From NCBI GenBank assembly GCA_002790095.1, contig PFUL01000147.1, forward strand, positions 7,579-44,644: DNA of 37,066 nucleotides, given 5' to 3'. The position numbers and the translations under genes were made by a program. This DNA is from Elusimicrobia bacterium CG_4_9_14_3_um_filter_62_55 (GTDB lineage: Bacteria; Elusimicrobiota; Elusimicrobia; UBA1565). Below are positions 23,828 to 31,667 of this stretch, piece by piece (within the stretch, counting starts at the first letter, position 1; each line of letters begins with the position of its first letter). The notes beneath the pieces were generated by a model, which saw only the letters and a list, made by a program, of their open reading frames with translations, did not search any database and was not told where the DNA came from.

Positions 23828-24288
23828 CAGGAACGCGGCTCCAGACGCGAAAGCCACGCGTCGATTCGTTTTTTGTTCATGCCCAGATCCGAATGCCCGT
23901 ACAGCGCCCGGCTGTAAACGGCAATCGCCGATTTTCCGTCTTCCAGTTCGATAAAACGGACCGTCACGAGATCGGGAAAGCGCCAGAACCAGGAACGGGT
24001 CGCGATCGTGTCGCGCGACCGCCTCGAGGAGCGCGGATTCGAGAGCGCGATTTCAAAGAAACGGCGCTCCAGTTCCTCGGCGGGCATTTCGAATACGGGA
24101 CTCTCGCGATGGGGCTTCTCCGCGCCCCAACCCGCGGGAAGCACGAGGTACTGATTGGGCTTGGGTCCAAGCCGCACGCTTTCCAACGACGCGTCCGGCT
24201 CCTTAGGGAGGCTGAAAACGCGATCGAACACCGGGTTCTTCGCGAGAACCAGCGCGGCAGCAGCGGCGGCGGCGAGAGCGGTGACCAT
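23827..24288 (-). CDS. DUF1499-family protein with N-terminal membrane anchor
   Basis: The 153-residue product begins with an Ala/Leu-rich hydrophobic segment that may anchor it or serve as a signal. The rest fits DUF1499: NQYLVLPAGW, SPVFEMPAEELERRFFEIAL, RSWFWRFPDLVTVRFIEL, SAIAVYSRALYGHSDLGMNKKRIDAWL. The function of this family is unknown. It is first in the coupled operon, with TATGAT six bases before its ATG. Confidence 0.78.
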   Translation of the reverse strand: MVTALAAAAAAALVLAKNPVFDRVFSLPKEPDASLESVRLGPKPNQYLVLPAGWGAEKPHRESPVFEMPAEELERRFFEIALSNPRSSRRSRDTIATRSWFWRFPDLVTVRFIELEDGKSAIAVYSRALYGHSDLGMNKKRIDAWLSRLEPRS

Positions 24289-24294
24289 CGTACC

Positions 24295-24300
24295 ATCATA
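24295..24300 (-). promoter_or_regulatory. TATGAT -10 box, leaderless spacing
   Basis: TATGAT on the minus strand ends six bases before ATG 24288. The divergent -10 box for the peptide-binding-protein gene lies 50 bases away. Confidence 0.5.
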
Positions 24301-24350
24301 GCAGACCTGCCTCGGAGCACACCCAACTGGAAAAATTCGCCGCGAGAGGG

Positions 24351-24356
24351 TATGCT
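24351..24356 (+). promoter_or_regulatory. TATGCT -10 box, leaderless spacing
   Basis: TATGCT ends six bases before ATG 24363, the start of the out-of-frame signal-peptide ORF. This supports ATG 24363 as a real translation start. Confidence 0.45.
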
Positions 24357-24362
24357 TTCCGA

Positions 24363-24521
24363 ATGCGCGCCATTTCGCTTCTGCTCATCGCCTTGCTCGC
24401 CTTGCTCGCCTTGCCCCGCCCCGCGGAGGCCGCTCGCGGCTTCCGGAGCCTCTTGCATGCCTCTTGCTCCCCGCCGCGTGCGGACGGGGTCATCAATCGA
24501 TGCGTATCGCCTATTCGCTAA
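24363..24521 (+). CDS. 52-aa ORF with signal peptide: frameshifted SBP start or small Cys peptide
   Basis: The frame begins MRAISLLLIALLALLALP and continues PRPAEA, a good Sec signal peptide. It goes on for 29 residues including ASCSPPR and INRCVSPIR before TAA at 24519-24521. It overlaps the 5' end of the peptide-binding-protein frame in a different register. The simplest reading is that this is the signal peptide of that protein, separated from it by a natural or sequencing frameshift. Alternatively it is a separate small secreted peptide with two Cys and several Ser residues, conceivably a YcaO substrate. Confidence 0.4.
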   Translation: MRAISLLLIALLALLALPRPAEAARGFRSLLHASCSPPRADGVINRCVSPIR

Positions 24522-25870
24522 ATGTATTGGGGCCCGCCGACTCTCCGATTCGGCCCGGCCAGACCGAATTTGTCCCCCAATATTACCTGCTTGAGAATTT
24601 AACCGTCGGGCTCGTACAGGACGACAGCACCTCGCCGTCAGGATACGCGCCCGGTCTAGCGGAGTCTTGGAAACGCCCATCCCCTAGCGTTTGGACGTTC
24701 CATTTACGGAAGGGACTGCTCTGGAGCGACGGAACCGAAATCCTGCCCGAACAGATTGCGGAATGCCTTTACAGGATTCGAGAGGGAAATGGGCCGCATA
24801 TCGGTTCACTGAAACTTCTCAAACGAGTCGAATTCCAGGATAGTACGCTGCGGCTCTCGTTCGGCGCCCCCGTCGGACCCGGGCTTCTTCACGAATTAAG
24901 CCTTGCGGACGCAGGCATCGTCCACCCAAAGAACTTCGCCGGGGATTGGAGCGTCGTTTCCGGACCCTATAAGATCCTTTCCTATATGCCTCGCAGAAGT
25001 CTCATGCTAGGAAAGAATAAGAAATTCATTGGTTCTGAAGATTTCCCCGAGACAGTTGAGTTGCTCCCGATGTCCGCGGAGAACCTCCTTGGCTTCTTCG
25101 ATACGATAGACATCGACGTTATCAAAGTTCCCATGAGGGTGCGCGCGACGCACTTCGGACCGATTTTCGAACGAGCACCTCAAACCTATGCTGGCTATCC
25201 TACGGAAATACACTTTCTCTCCTTTTCCTCGAACTCCTGGCTGGTCGAAGATCTGCCCGCCCGAACGGCCTTCGCGAAAATCTCCCAGCGGGAGTTGCAG
25301 GCCTCCGTTTCAGGCTCCTTCTCGACCGAAGACCAGTTCATTCCCGAAGGCTTTCGCGGGCGACTTCCGTCAAAGGTCGAATTATCGGCGTCTTCGGAGG
25401 AAGCGCTTCGCGGAAAGGCGATTAAGATCGTGCTATCCGATTCTTACAAGGGCCTGGAGGCCGCTTTCTCGAAAATAGTCGCGGCGCTCCACGCCTTAGG
25501 CTGCAATGCCGAGATCCGGTTCGTGGGTTACTCCGGCTCTAGTACAGCGGACGGAGACGTGCGCATGATATCGTTCATCGGGAATCAACGCGATCCGTCG
25601 GGTAGTTGGCGATTTCTGTTCTCTGAGGATGGCGGATTGGCCCCGTTCCGGCAAAGGGCAGCCGCACACCTCAATCTTCTCGCTCTCGCTCAACCTAACC
25701 GGGAGACGCGGGAAACTCTCGACTCCCTCCACCGCGCGGCGATCGCCGAAGCGTTCGGCGTACCCATCTTCGTCGATTCCTCCGCGATCCTCGCCAGCGA
25801 TCGGGTCGACCTGTCACGCATCAACCGATTCGATATGCGGATGCGCTTTTATGAAATGCGATGGCGATAA
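24464..25870 (+). CDS. ABC-type peptide/solute-binding protein (SBP_bac_5), start uncertain
   Basis: The frame of 468 residues matches extracytoplasmic oligopeptide-binding proteins: MRIAYSLNVLGPADSP at the mature start, YYLLENLTVGLV, APGLAESWKR, VWTFHLRKGLLWSDG, then VVSGPYKI and a late Asn/Arg-rich lobe. No signal peptide lies in this frame. TTG 24464 gives only a short lead containing LLPAACG, which is weakly lipobox-like, whereas a good signal peptide lies in another frame just upstream. No permease or ATPase genes are adjacent, so it is an orphan binding protein. Its 3' end overlaps the YcaO-domain gene by 20 bases. Codon use is visibly less GC-biased than most neighbours. Confidence 0.75.
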   Translation: MLPAACGRGHQSMRIAYSLNVLGPADSPIRPGQTEFVPQYYLLENLTVGLVQDDSTSPSGYAPGLAESWKRPSPSVWTFHLRKGLLWSDGTEILPEQIAECLYRIREGNGPHIGSLKLLKRVEFQDSTLRLSFGAPVGPGLLHELSLADAGIVHPKNFAGDWSVVSGPYKILSYMPRRSLMLGKNKKFIGSEDFPETVELLPMSAENLLGFFDTIDIDVIKVPMRVRATHFGPIFERAPQTYAGYPTEIHFLSFSSNSWLVEDLPARTAFAKISQRELQASVSGSFSTEDQFIPEGFRGRLPSKVELSASSEEALRGKAIKIVLSDSYKGLEAAFSKIVAALHALGCNAEIRFVGYSGSSTADGDVRMISFIGNQRDPSGSWRFLFSEDGGLAPFRQRAAAHLNLLALAQPNRETRETLDSLHRAAIAEAFGVPIFVDSSAILASDRVDLSRINRFDMRMRFYEMRWR

Positions 25871-26726
25871 TGCTTGGCGGCCCGATCTGGAAGTGCTCCA
25901 AAATGGTTGCGGCAACGTCCGCGACGCCGCTGAACGCTTACACCCGATTCGTTGGGCGTTCCGACGGTTCACTATTCCCTTTTTTCCCTTAACCGTCGTC
26001 GAGTGCCGAATGACCGGATTCGGAAGGACGGAATTCGGGTTCGGCGATTCAATTCTCTATAAAAACTCCGTCGTCCAAGCTTTCGCGGAAGCATGGGAGC
26101 GCATTTGCGCATTCACGCACCCCGGTTCATTTCGCGCGGAAAACTCCTCTCGAAGGAACAGCAACGGTTGCGCGTCTGGGATATCGCAGTCCGACGCAAG
26201 CCGACGCGCCCGCGGAGAACTTCTGGAACGCGCTCTCGTCCTTCAGGCCTGGGAGCAGCGCCGCGGATGGAAGACGATGCGTCCCGCGTGCGCCGAATCC
26301 CGATTGCTCAGCTTCTTTCTGCGTGCGAACGGGTGGGAAGCCCGAATCTACGAAATCGCAGACGGGAGCGACGGACGAGCCGTCTGCCTCGTCGCCGAGC
26401 ATGAGGCTTTGGGAACAGTCTTCGACAGTCATTACGCTGAGAATCCATCCGACGCATGCTCCGCTCAGGCGAAGGTTCTTAAGAGCGTCATGCGAATGGC
26501 TGCCGCGGCGGCAGACGGCGCCCCCGCCGCGGACGATCTCCCCGAGGTGGGATCTCCCCACGACCACGTCTTGTTCTATCGGCGCGACGGTTCTCGAAGG
26601 GCCTTTGACTTTCTACGAACCCCGGAGGCCGCAACACCGCTGAATTTCGTCGGCTTGCGGAGATTCGGCGCCAGGCAGTCACTTTGTCACTTTCAGGAAA
26701 TCGTCGCTGCAAAAGTGACAAAGTGA
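25851..26726 (+). CDS. Minimal YcaO-domain protein
   Basis: The 291-residue product shows the two paired YcaO ATP-binding signatures. The first is FGDSILYKNSVVQAFAEAWER with Glu80 and Glu83. The second is NSNGCASGISQSDASRRARG followed by ELLERALV with Glu123 and Glu126. YcaO enzymes use ATP to activate peptide amide bonds, making azolines, thioamides or amidines. This one is shorter than typical heterocyclase YcaO proteins, has no obvious Pro-rich C-terminus (it ends IVAAKVTK) and has no fused E1-like partner. I start it at ATG 25851, overlapping the binding-protein gene by 20 bases; the frame from 25629 is antiparallel-free but lies wholly inside that gene. Its last codons form one arm of a 16-bp inverted repeat. 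Confidence 0.65.
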   Translation: MKCDGDNAWRPDLEVLQNGCGNVRDAAERLHPIRWAFRRFTIPFFPLTVVECRMTGFGRTEFGFGDSILYKNSVVQAFAEAWERICAFTHPGSFRAENSSRRNSNGCASGISQSDASRRARGELLERALVLQAWEQRRGWKTMRPACAESRLLSFFLRANGWEARIYEIADGSDGRAVCLVAEHEALGTVFDSHYAENPSDACSAQAKVLKSVMRMAAAAADGAPAADDLPEVGSPHDHVLFYRRDGSRRAFDFLRTPEAATPLNFVGLRRFGARQSLCHFQEIVAAKVTK

Positions 26727-26727
26727 C
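26678..26727. terminator. 16-bp perfect inverted repeat built from 8-bp tandem units
   Basis: The left arm is (GTCACTTT)x2 at 26678-26693 and the right arm is (AAAGTGAC)x2 at 26712-26727, with an 18-base loop. The YcaO stop codon lies inside the right arm. This would be the most stable hairpin in the window and may end or stabilise transcripts from both sides. Confidence 0.65.
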
Positions 26728-26729
26728 GC

Positions 26730-26759
26730 CCTGACACTCAGGCCTGACACTCAGGCCTG
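26730..26759. repeat. Tandem 13-bp quasi-palindromic repeat
   Basis: CCTGACACTCAGG occurs twice in direct tandem (26730-26742 and 26743-26755), followed by CCTG. Each copy folds on itself (CCTGA/TCAGG around CAC). It fills the gap between the YcaO-type gene and galE. Confidence 0.65.
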
Positions 26760-26763
26760 CAGC

Positions 26764-27774
26764 CTAACGGTAGCCGGAGGGGTTTTTCGACTGCCAGCGC
26801 CAATGGTCGCGGCACATCGCGTCCAGGTCCCGTTCGGCGGTCCACCCGAGCTTTTCCTTCGCCCGGGAAGGGTCCGCCCAGCATTCGGCCGCGTCCCCGG
26901 GCCGCCGCGGGGAGAGGGTCCTGGGAATCTCGCGGCCGACGGCCTTCGAGGCGGCGGCCAACACCTCAAGCACCGAACGGCCCTTGCCGGTCCCCAAATT
27001 CACGGGCTCGGCTCCTTTAAAGGAATCGATGCGCTCAAGCGCCGCCGAGTGGGCCTTCGCCAGATCGACCACGTGGATGTAATCGCGTATTCCCGTCCCG
27101 TCCGGCGTGGGGTAGTCCGTTCCGAAAACCTTGACCGAATCGTGCTTGCCCACCGCCGTCTGCATCACGAACGGCATCAGATTGTTCGGAATCCCGGAAG
27201 GATCCTCCCCGATTTCACCCGATTCATGGGCGCCCACCGGATTGAAATAGCGCAGCAGCGCGATGTTCCACCCCGGCTCGGAGGCGGCGAGGTCCCGGCA
27301 GATGTCCTCGATGATCAGCTTCGTGCGGCCGTAGGGATTGACCGCGGAAAGCGGAAACGATTCGGTGATCGGGCAGCGCTCGGGGGCCCCGTACACCGTC
27401 GCGGAAGAGGAGAAGACGAGTTTGCGGCAGCCGCCCGCCTGCATCGCGCGCAGCAGGTTCGCCGAACCCGAGACGTTGTTGTCGTAGTAGAGCAGCGGCT
27501 TCTCCACGGATTCGCCGACGGCCTTCAGCCCCGCGAAATGAACGACCGCGTCGTAGGCCCCGTTCCCGAGAAGCCGCTCCAGCGCGGGGGCGTCCCGCAA
27601 ATCCCCCTCGACGATTTCCGCCGCCTTTCCGGTGAGCCGCGCGACGCGAGCGAGCGACGCCGGCGAGGAGTTCGCATAATTGTCGAAGGAGACGACATCG
27701 TGCCCCGCCGAAAGCAGTTCCAGCGCCGTGTGGCTTCCGATGTAGCCGGCGGCGCCGGTCACGAGGACCTTCAC
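26764..27774 (-). CDS. galE: UDP-glucose 4-epimerase
   Basis: The 336-residue enzyme interconverts UDP-glucose and UDP-galactose, supplying sugar nucleotides for envelope glycans. It has the NAD-binding GAAGYIGSH glycine motif at its start, FDNYANSS, VVHFAGLKAVGESVEKPL, SSSATVYG, the catalytic YGRTK, LRYFNPVGAH, and the end GWTAERDLDAMC. The start is GTG 27774, placing the Rossmann fold at residue 1; the frame from 27846 adds an Arg-rich extension not found in the family. This GTG overlaps the stop of a 21-codon ORF as GTGA, suggesting translational coupling. Confidence 0.93.
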   Translation of the reverse strand: MKVLVTGAAGYIGSHTALELLSAGHDVVSFDNYANSSPASLARVARLTGKAAEIVEGDLRDAPALERLLGNGAYDAVVHFAGLKAVGESVEKPLLYYDNNVSGSANLLRAMQAGGCRKLVFSSSATVYGAPERCPITESFPLSAVNPYGRTKLIIEDICRDLAASEPGWNIALLRYFNPVGAHESGEIGEDPSGIPNNLMPFVMQTAVGKHDSVKVFGTDYPTPDGTGIRDYIHVVDLAKAHSAALERIDSFKGAEPVNLGTGKGRSVLEVLAAASKAVGREIPRTLSPRRPGDAAECWADPSRAKEKLGWTAERDLDAMCRDHWRWQSKNPSGYR

Positions 27775-27836
27775 GGCATCCGGCCCGCGCCGGCGGCGCC
27801 GCCCAGCAGCACGACAAGGAGGAAAAGTTTTTTCAT
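27771..27836 (-). CDS. 21-aa hydrophobic mini-ORF coupled to galE
   Basis: ATG 27836 opens a 21-residue frame, MKKLFLLVVLLGGAAGAGRM plus Pro, that looks like a short signal or membrane peptide. Its TGA overlaps the galE GTG. It could be a leader peptide that controls galE translation, or the remnant of a lost secreted protein. Confidence 0.4.
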   Translation of the reverse strand: MKKLFLLVVLLGGAAGAGRMP

Positions 27837-27980
27837 CAGCGATCATCCCACCGGAGCTTCGCAGCCGCGAGCGATTTCAACTGCACGAGCCATTCTACCT
27901 CATCGCGCAGATCGAAGAGCGCCTTGCAGCAGCAGCTCCGAGACAACGACCGGCGGGATGAGAAGGATCAAGGCGACCGC
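27836..27980 (-). pseudogene. Frameshifted small ORF upstream of galE
   Basis: One minus frame (27980 down to about 27923) reads AVALILLIPPVVVSELLL, membrane-helix-like. The frame one base over reads ALFDLRDEVEWLVQLKSL then AAAKLRWDDR and stop, which ends at 27836 in a TGATG overlap with the next mini-ORF. The switch falls in a CTGCTGCTG run. This looks like a small membrane protein broken by one slip, or a sequencing error. Confidence 0.3.
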
Positions 27981-27991
27981 CCGGCAATTGC

Positions 27992-27997
27992 TAGTAT
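27992..27997 (+). promoter_or_regulatory. TAGTAT -10 box, leaderless spacing
   Basis: TAGTAT ends six bases before ATG 28004 and no Shine-Dalgarno sequence is present. Confidence 0.5.
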
Positions 27998-28003
27998 AGG
28001 CGC

Positions 28004-29227
28004 ATGACGCACCCCTCCCCCTTCGGGGTCTCGGTTTCCAACGAAGCGGCCAAGCTCCTCGCGAGCGGCAAGGACGCAAATCAGATCGCGAACATTCTGC
28101 TTCAGCGCGATCCCGAGGGACGCAATTACGGCATCGGAATCGTGCTCGACGGCCGCGGCAACCCGGCGAAGACCTCGGCGACCTTATTGAAGGCGTCGGC
28201 GCGGGAACTGCGCAAAAGCGGCGCGGGGAACTACATGAACTCGGCCAAGCGGTACGCCGAACTGAAGGAAAGCGCCCTTGCCTGGCAGCGCATCCCGAAG
28301 AAATACCTCGACCGCTTCGAGCTCGCGGTTCCCTCGGACGCGGGGACGGGCGCGATCCAGACGGCGGTTCAGGCCGCGCTGATCCTCGACAGCGACGTTG
28401 AAAGGCTCGCCTTCGAGGAAATGAGCTGGCCCGCGTACAAAACGATCGCGAAAGTCCTCGGCCTGCGCGCGGAGGAATTCGCTCTCGGCGCCGCCTCGGC
28501 GAAGGCCCGGACGCTGAGCGTGTATCAGGCCGGCCCCCACAACAGCTCCGGGCGCACCCCCCGCCTCGACGAAACGCGCGCCCGCGCGGCGTGTGCGGCG
28601 AAGTCGGGCGGGTGGACCTTGCTCGACCGCGCCTATTCGGGATTCGAATACGCGTCGTCCTTGAAAACCGATTCCTACGACGCGGTGATGCGGCGTTCCT
28701 ACGAGAACCAGATCCGGCCGTTTATCGACGCGGGCGCTCCGTTTTTTCTCGCGATCAGCCCGACCAAGTCGTTTGCGACCTTCGCGCTGCGGCCGTGCGG
28801 GCTGCTGCTCGCCTACTGTCCCGAGGAAAATACGCGCAAATCCGTGGCGGGCGCGTTCACCGCGGCGCTGCGCGCGCGCGGCTCCGCCTTCGAACACCCG
28901 GTGACGCGAGCCTTCATCGGCGCGATGATCGAGGAGCGCGAGGGGCTCGAACGGGCGCACGAAAGCGGACTGCGTAGGCTCGCCCAAGCCGAACGCGCGT
29001 GGAGAAAGCACGCCCGCAAAACCCCGCTTGCGGACGCCTTCTCAGAGGATTACGCGGGCCTGTTCCGGAATCTGCGCGTGAAGGACGGCGCGGATGCGGC
29101 GCTCTACGGGGAACACCTCTACCCCGTTTTTACGCCGGGCCGCTGCCGACTCAACGTCACCGGGCTTCCGGCCGACCCGGAACGGGCGGCCAAGGACGCC
29201 GCGCTCTTCGCGGAGGCTTGCTTGTGA
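28004..29227 (+). CDS. Class I/II (aspartate/aromatic-type) aminotransferase
   Basis: The 407-residue PLP enzyme resembles AspC/TyrB-type aminotransferases. It has LAVPSDAGTGAIQTAVQAAL (cofactor-phosphate region), MSWPAYKTIAKVLGL, GPHNSSGRTP where NPTG is usual, and LLDRAYSGFEYAS. The PLP-binding Lys is likely in FLAISPTKSFATFALRPCG, and the end has LNVTGLP. Several blocks deviate from the consensus, so the amino-acid specificity is uncertain. It is followed by the split YeeE/YedE genes with a GTGA stop/start overlap, so the three genes are cotranscribed. Confidence 0.72.
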   Translation: MTHPSPFGVSVSNEAAKLLASGKDANQIANILLQRDPEGRNYGIGIVLDGRGNPAKTSATLLKASARELRKSGAGNYMNSAKRYAELKESALAWQRIPKKYLDRFELAVPSDAGTGAIQTAVQAALILDSDVERLAFEEMSWPAYKTIAKVLGLRAEEFALGAASAKARTLSVYQAGPHNSSGRTPRLDETRARAACAAKSGGWTLLDRAYSGFEYASSLKTDSYDAVMRRSYENQIRPFIDAGAPFFLAISPTKSFATFALRPCGLLLAYCPEENTRKSVAGAFTAALRARGSAFEHPVTRAFIGAMIEEREGLERAHESGLRRLAQAERAWRKHARKTPLADAFSEDYAGLFRNLRVKDGADAALYGEHLYPVFTPGRCRLNVTGLPADPERAAKDAALFAEACL

Positions 29228-29661
29228 CGGCGGTTCCCGACGAGCTGCTCCGCGCGTTGGCCGGCGGGGTTCTGATCGGCTTCGCTGGAATTCTTCTTTT
29301 GCTCACCGACGGCAAAATCGCCGGCGTCAGCGGGATCATGGGCGACCTTCTGCGCTCCGACGGGCGTTCTAACGATTGGCGCGTCGCGTTTCTTGCCGGC
29401 CTCGCTGCCGGAGGCTTCGCCCTCCATCTCGCCGGCGTCGCCGTTTTCATGCCCCTCGAAAACCGTTCGTTCGGCGCTTTGATCGCGGCGGGACTTTTGG
29501 TCGGCTTCGGAACCCAGCTCGGCTCGGGCTGCACCAGCGGACACGGCGTCTGCGGACTCGGACGATTTTCTGGACGCTCTTTGGCGGCGACTTTGACCTT
29601 CATGGCGACCGGCGCGTTGACCGTTTACCTCGTGGAGCACGCGCTCCGGGGAGGCCTATGA
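29224..29661 (+). CDS. YeeE/YedE-type sulfur transporter, first half
   Basis: The 145-residue membrane protein has about four helices and the family hallmark GSGCTSGHGVCGLGRFSGRS, with two Cys residues used to pass thiosulfate or related sulfur species through the pore. GTG 29224 overlaps the aminotransferase stop as GTGA. Full-length YeeE proteins are about twice this size; here the function is split between this gene and the next. The order and coupling match the known two-gene DUF395/DUF6691-type arrangement. Confidence 0.85.
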   Translation: MTAVPDELLRALAGGVLIGFAGILLLLTDGKIAGVSGIMGDLLRSDGRSNDWRVAFLAGLAAGGFALHLAGVAVFMPLENRSFGALIAAGLLVGFGTQLGSGCTSGHGVCGLGRFSGRSLAATLTFMATGALTVYLVEHALRGGL

Positions 29662-30089
29662 GGGCTCTCGCCGCCTTCGTTTCCGGACTTCTCTTCTCGG
29701 GGGGCCTCGTTCTCGGCGGGATGACGATGCCGGAGAACATCGTCGGCTTTCTCGATTTTTTCGGGCATTGGAAACCGGCTCTCGCCGGCGTGATGGGCGG
29801 CGCGCTCGGCGTCTACGCGCTGCTCTACCCTTTGGTCCTCAAGCGAAAGGTTCCGCTGTTCGCGCCTTCCTTCGATTTGCCCGGACCCGGGAAGCCCAGC
29901 GCGCGGCTGTTGACCGGGGCGGCCCTGTTCGGAGTCGGTTGGGGCTTGTCGGGGGTTTGCCCAGGACCGGCGGTCGCCGCCCTCGTCACCGGCGCTCGGG
30001 AAGCCGTCGTGTTCGCCGTCGCTTTGGCGGCGGGAATCAGCCTGTTTCATCTTGCCTTTCGCCCGGGAGACCCGGGCTCGTGCGGCTAG
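29658..30089 (+). CDS. YeeE/YedE-type (DUF6691) sulfur transporter, second half
   Basis: The 143-residue membrane protein has [26 protein letters not shown], then [11 protein letters not shown], and the conserved Cys in [19 protein letters not shown]. It pairs with the preceding half to make a complete transporter. ATG 29658 overlaps the upstream stop as ATGA. Its TAG stop overlaps the stop of the convergent GNAT-nitrilase gene in a CTAG. Confidence 0.85.
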   Translation: MRALAAFVSGLLFSGGLVLGGMTMPENIVGFLDFFGHWKPALAGVMGGALGVYALLYPLVLKRKVPLFAPSFDLPGPGKPSARLLTGAALFGVGWGLSGVCPGPAVAALVTGAREAVVFAVALAAGISLFHLAFRPGDPGSCG

Positions 30090-31585
30090 ATTTCGATCGT
30101 CTCGCCGTTTTCCTTAAACGCAATCCTGTAAAGATCCTTGCGCCGGTCGTTCCAATTCGTCGTCGTCCCGCCATAGCGGTGCCGGCGCAGCAGTTCCAGA
30201 TCCAAGTCCCGCATGACGACGGTCTCGATGTTCGGCGTGCACTCGGCCGCGATCCCGTCGCGGGAGAACATGATGTCCGAAGGGGTGAAGATCCCGGATT
30301 GGGCGTAATGGACGTCGGCGTTCTCGACGGAGGGCAGATTCCCCACGCACCCCGAGGTCACCACGTAGATGTGGTTTTCGATGCAGCGCGCCTGAGCGCA
30401 GAGCCGCACGCGCAGATAGCCGTGGCGGTCGTCGGTATTGAACGGACAGAAGATCACCTGGGCGCCCTTCTTCACGGCCGCGCGAACCAATTCGGGGAAC
30501 TCGATGTCGTAGCAGATCAAAATCGCGACCTTGCCCTTGTCGGTGTCGAACACCTCGACGGAGTTCCCAGGCTCGACGCCCCACCAGCGGCGCTCGGACG
30601 GGGTTGTGTGTATTTTGTACTGCTTGCCGATCGTCCCGTCCCGGCGGAACAGATAGGAGATGTTGTAAAGCTTGCGCTTTTCCACGGCGAACTGTGAGCC
30701 CCCGACGATGTTGACGTTGTACTTGATCGCGAGCTTCGAGAACATCGTCAAATAGCGCTTGGTGAATTCGGCGAGTTTGCGCGCGGCGTCCCCCGGCCGC
30801 TTGGCCGGCGTAAACGAGAGCAATTGCGTAGAGAACAGCTCCGGGAAGACGACGAAGTCGCAGTGGTAGTCGCTGGCGGTATCGACGAAGAACTGAACCT
30901 GCCGCTCGAACTCCGAGAAGCCCTTCACGGCGCGCATTTCGTACTGCACGCTGCACACCCGCAGCGCCTGCACCATCTCGATGCGCCGCGACGGGTCCGG
31001 AACGTAGTGCGGGTTGTTCCAAACCAAAAAGGTCGCCCAACCCGCGGAGTCCTCGTCGGAGGGCATGTACTCGGGGATGAGGCTGCGCAGGGAGAAGCCG
31101 TTGGCCAACTGGGCGGTCAGCTCCTTCTTGTATTTCGCGTAGCCGGGAATACGGCCTCCGACGACGATGCGCATCAGGTTGTGCTTCTCCGCGACCTTCT
31201 TGCGCGCCTCGTAGAGACGACGCGCGAGCTTCATCCCGCGAAAATCCGGATGGACCTGAATCTCGATGCCGTAGAGGGTATCCCCGCCCGGCTTGTGATT
31301 GCGGATAAAGCCGCTATCGGCGATCGTGCGCCAATCATGCCAATCCGAGTGCATGTCGAAATCCAGGATCAAACTGGCGCTCGACGCCGCGAGACGCTTG
31401 TCCACGGTCACGGCAAGCTGACCCTCGGGAAACCGTTCCAGCATGCTGGCAAATTGCTCCTTCGTCCACGGAAGCATCCCGGGGAAGCATGTCCGCTGCA
31501 GCGCCACCACCGCCTCGAAATCCGAACTCTTGAGCTTGCGGACCCTTAAGCGTTTTTCAAACTCCGCTAAATCGATGTTCTCCAT
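30086..31585 (-). CDS. GNAT acetyltransferase - carbon-nitrogen hydrolase fusion
   Basis: The 499-residue protein has an N-terminal GNAT domain (about 10-200), with [22 protein letters not shown] as the acetyl-CoA loop. A nitrilase-fold C-terminal domain (about 215-490) follows. Its triad is Glu in VVFPELFS, Lys in [12 protein letters not shown] and Cys in [12 protein letters not shown]. Proteins of this two-domain type are known in many bacteria, but the substrate is unknown. ATG 31585 has a GGAGG four bases upstream; the frame from 31660 extends into the divergent promoter region. Confidence 0.88.
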   Translation of the reverse strand: MENIDLAEFEKRLRVRKLKSSDFEAVVALQRTCFPGMLPWTKEQFASMLERFPEGQLAVTVDKRLAASSASLILDFDMHSDWHDWRTIADSGFIRNHKPGGDTLYGIEIQVHPDFRGMKLARRLYEARKKVAEKHNLMRIVVGGRIPGYAKYKKELTAQLANGFSLRSLIPEYMPSDEDSAGWATFLVWNNPHYVPDPSRRIEMVQALRVCSVQYEMRAVKGFSEFERQVQFFVDTASDYHCDFVVFPELFSTQLLSFTPAKRPGDAARKLAEFTKRYLTMFSKLAIKYNVNIVGGSQFAVEKRKLYNISYLFRRDGTIGKQYKIHTTPSERRWWGVEPGNSVEVFDTDKGKVAILICYDIEFPELVRAAVKKGAQVIFCPFNTDDRHGYLRVRLCAQARCIENHIYVVTSGCVGNLPSVENADVHYAQSGIFTPSDIMFSRDGIAAECTPNIETVVMRDLDLELLRRHRYGGTTTNWNDRRKDLYRIAFKENGETIEI

Positions 31586-31655
31586 GCTGCCTCCAGACGC
31601 GCCGAAACCGCGTCCCCGGGATGATAACCTAGGTTCGCCGCGGCGCGCAAATTTA

Positions 31656-31661
31656 TACACT
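31656..31661 (+). promoter_or_regulatory. TACACT -10 box, leaderless spacing
   Basis: TACACT, within an AT-rich TTTATACACT, ends six bases before ATG 31668. The overlapping TTATAC (31653-31658) is an alternative -10. Confidence 0.4.
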
Positions 31662-31667
31662 CCCGCG

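Noticed and set aside
26730-26759. Tandem repeat as a CRISPR array
   Set aside because: Only two 13-bp copies with no spacers and no cas genes.
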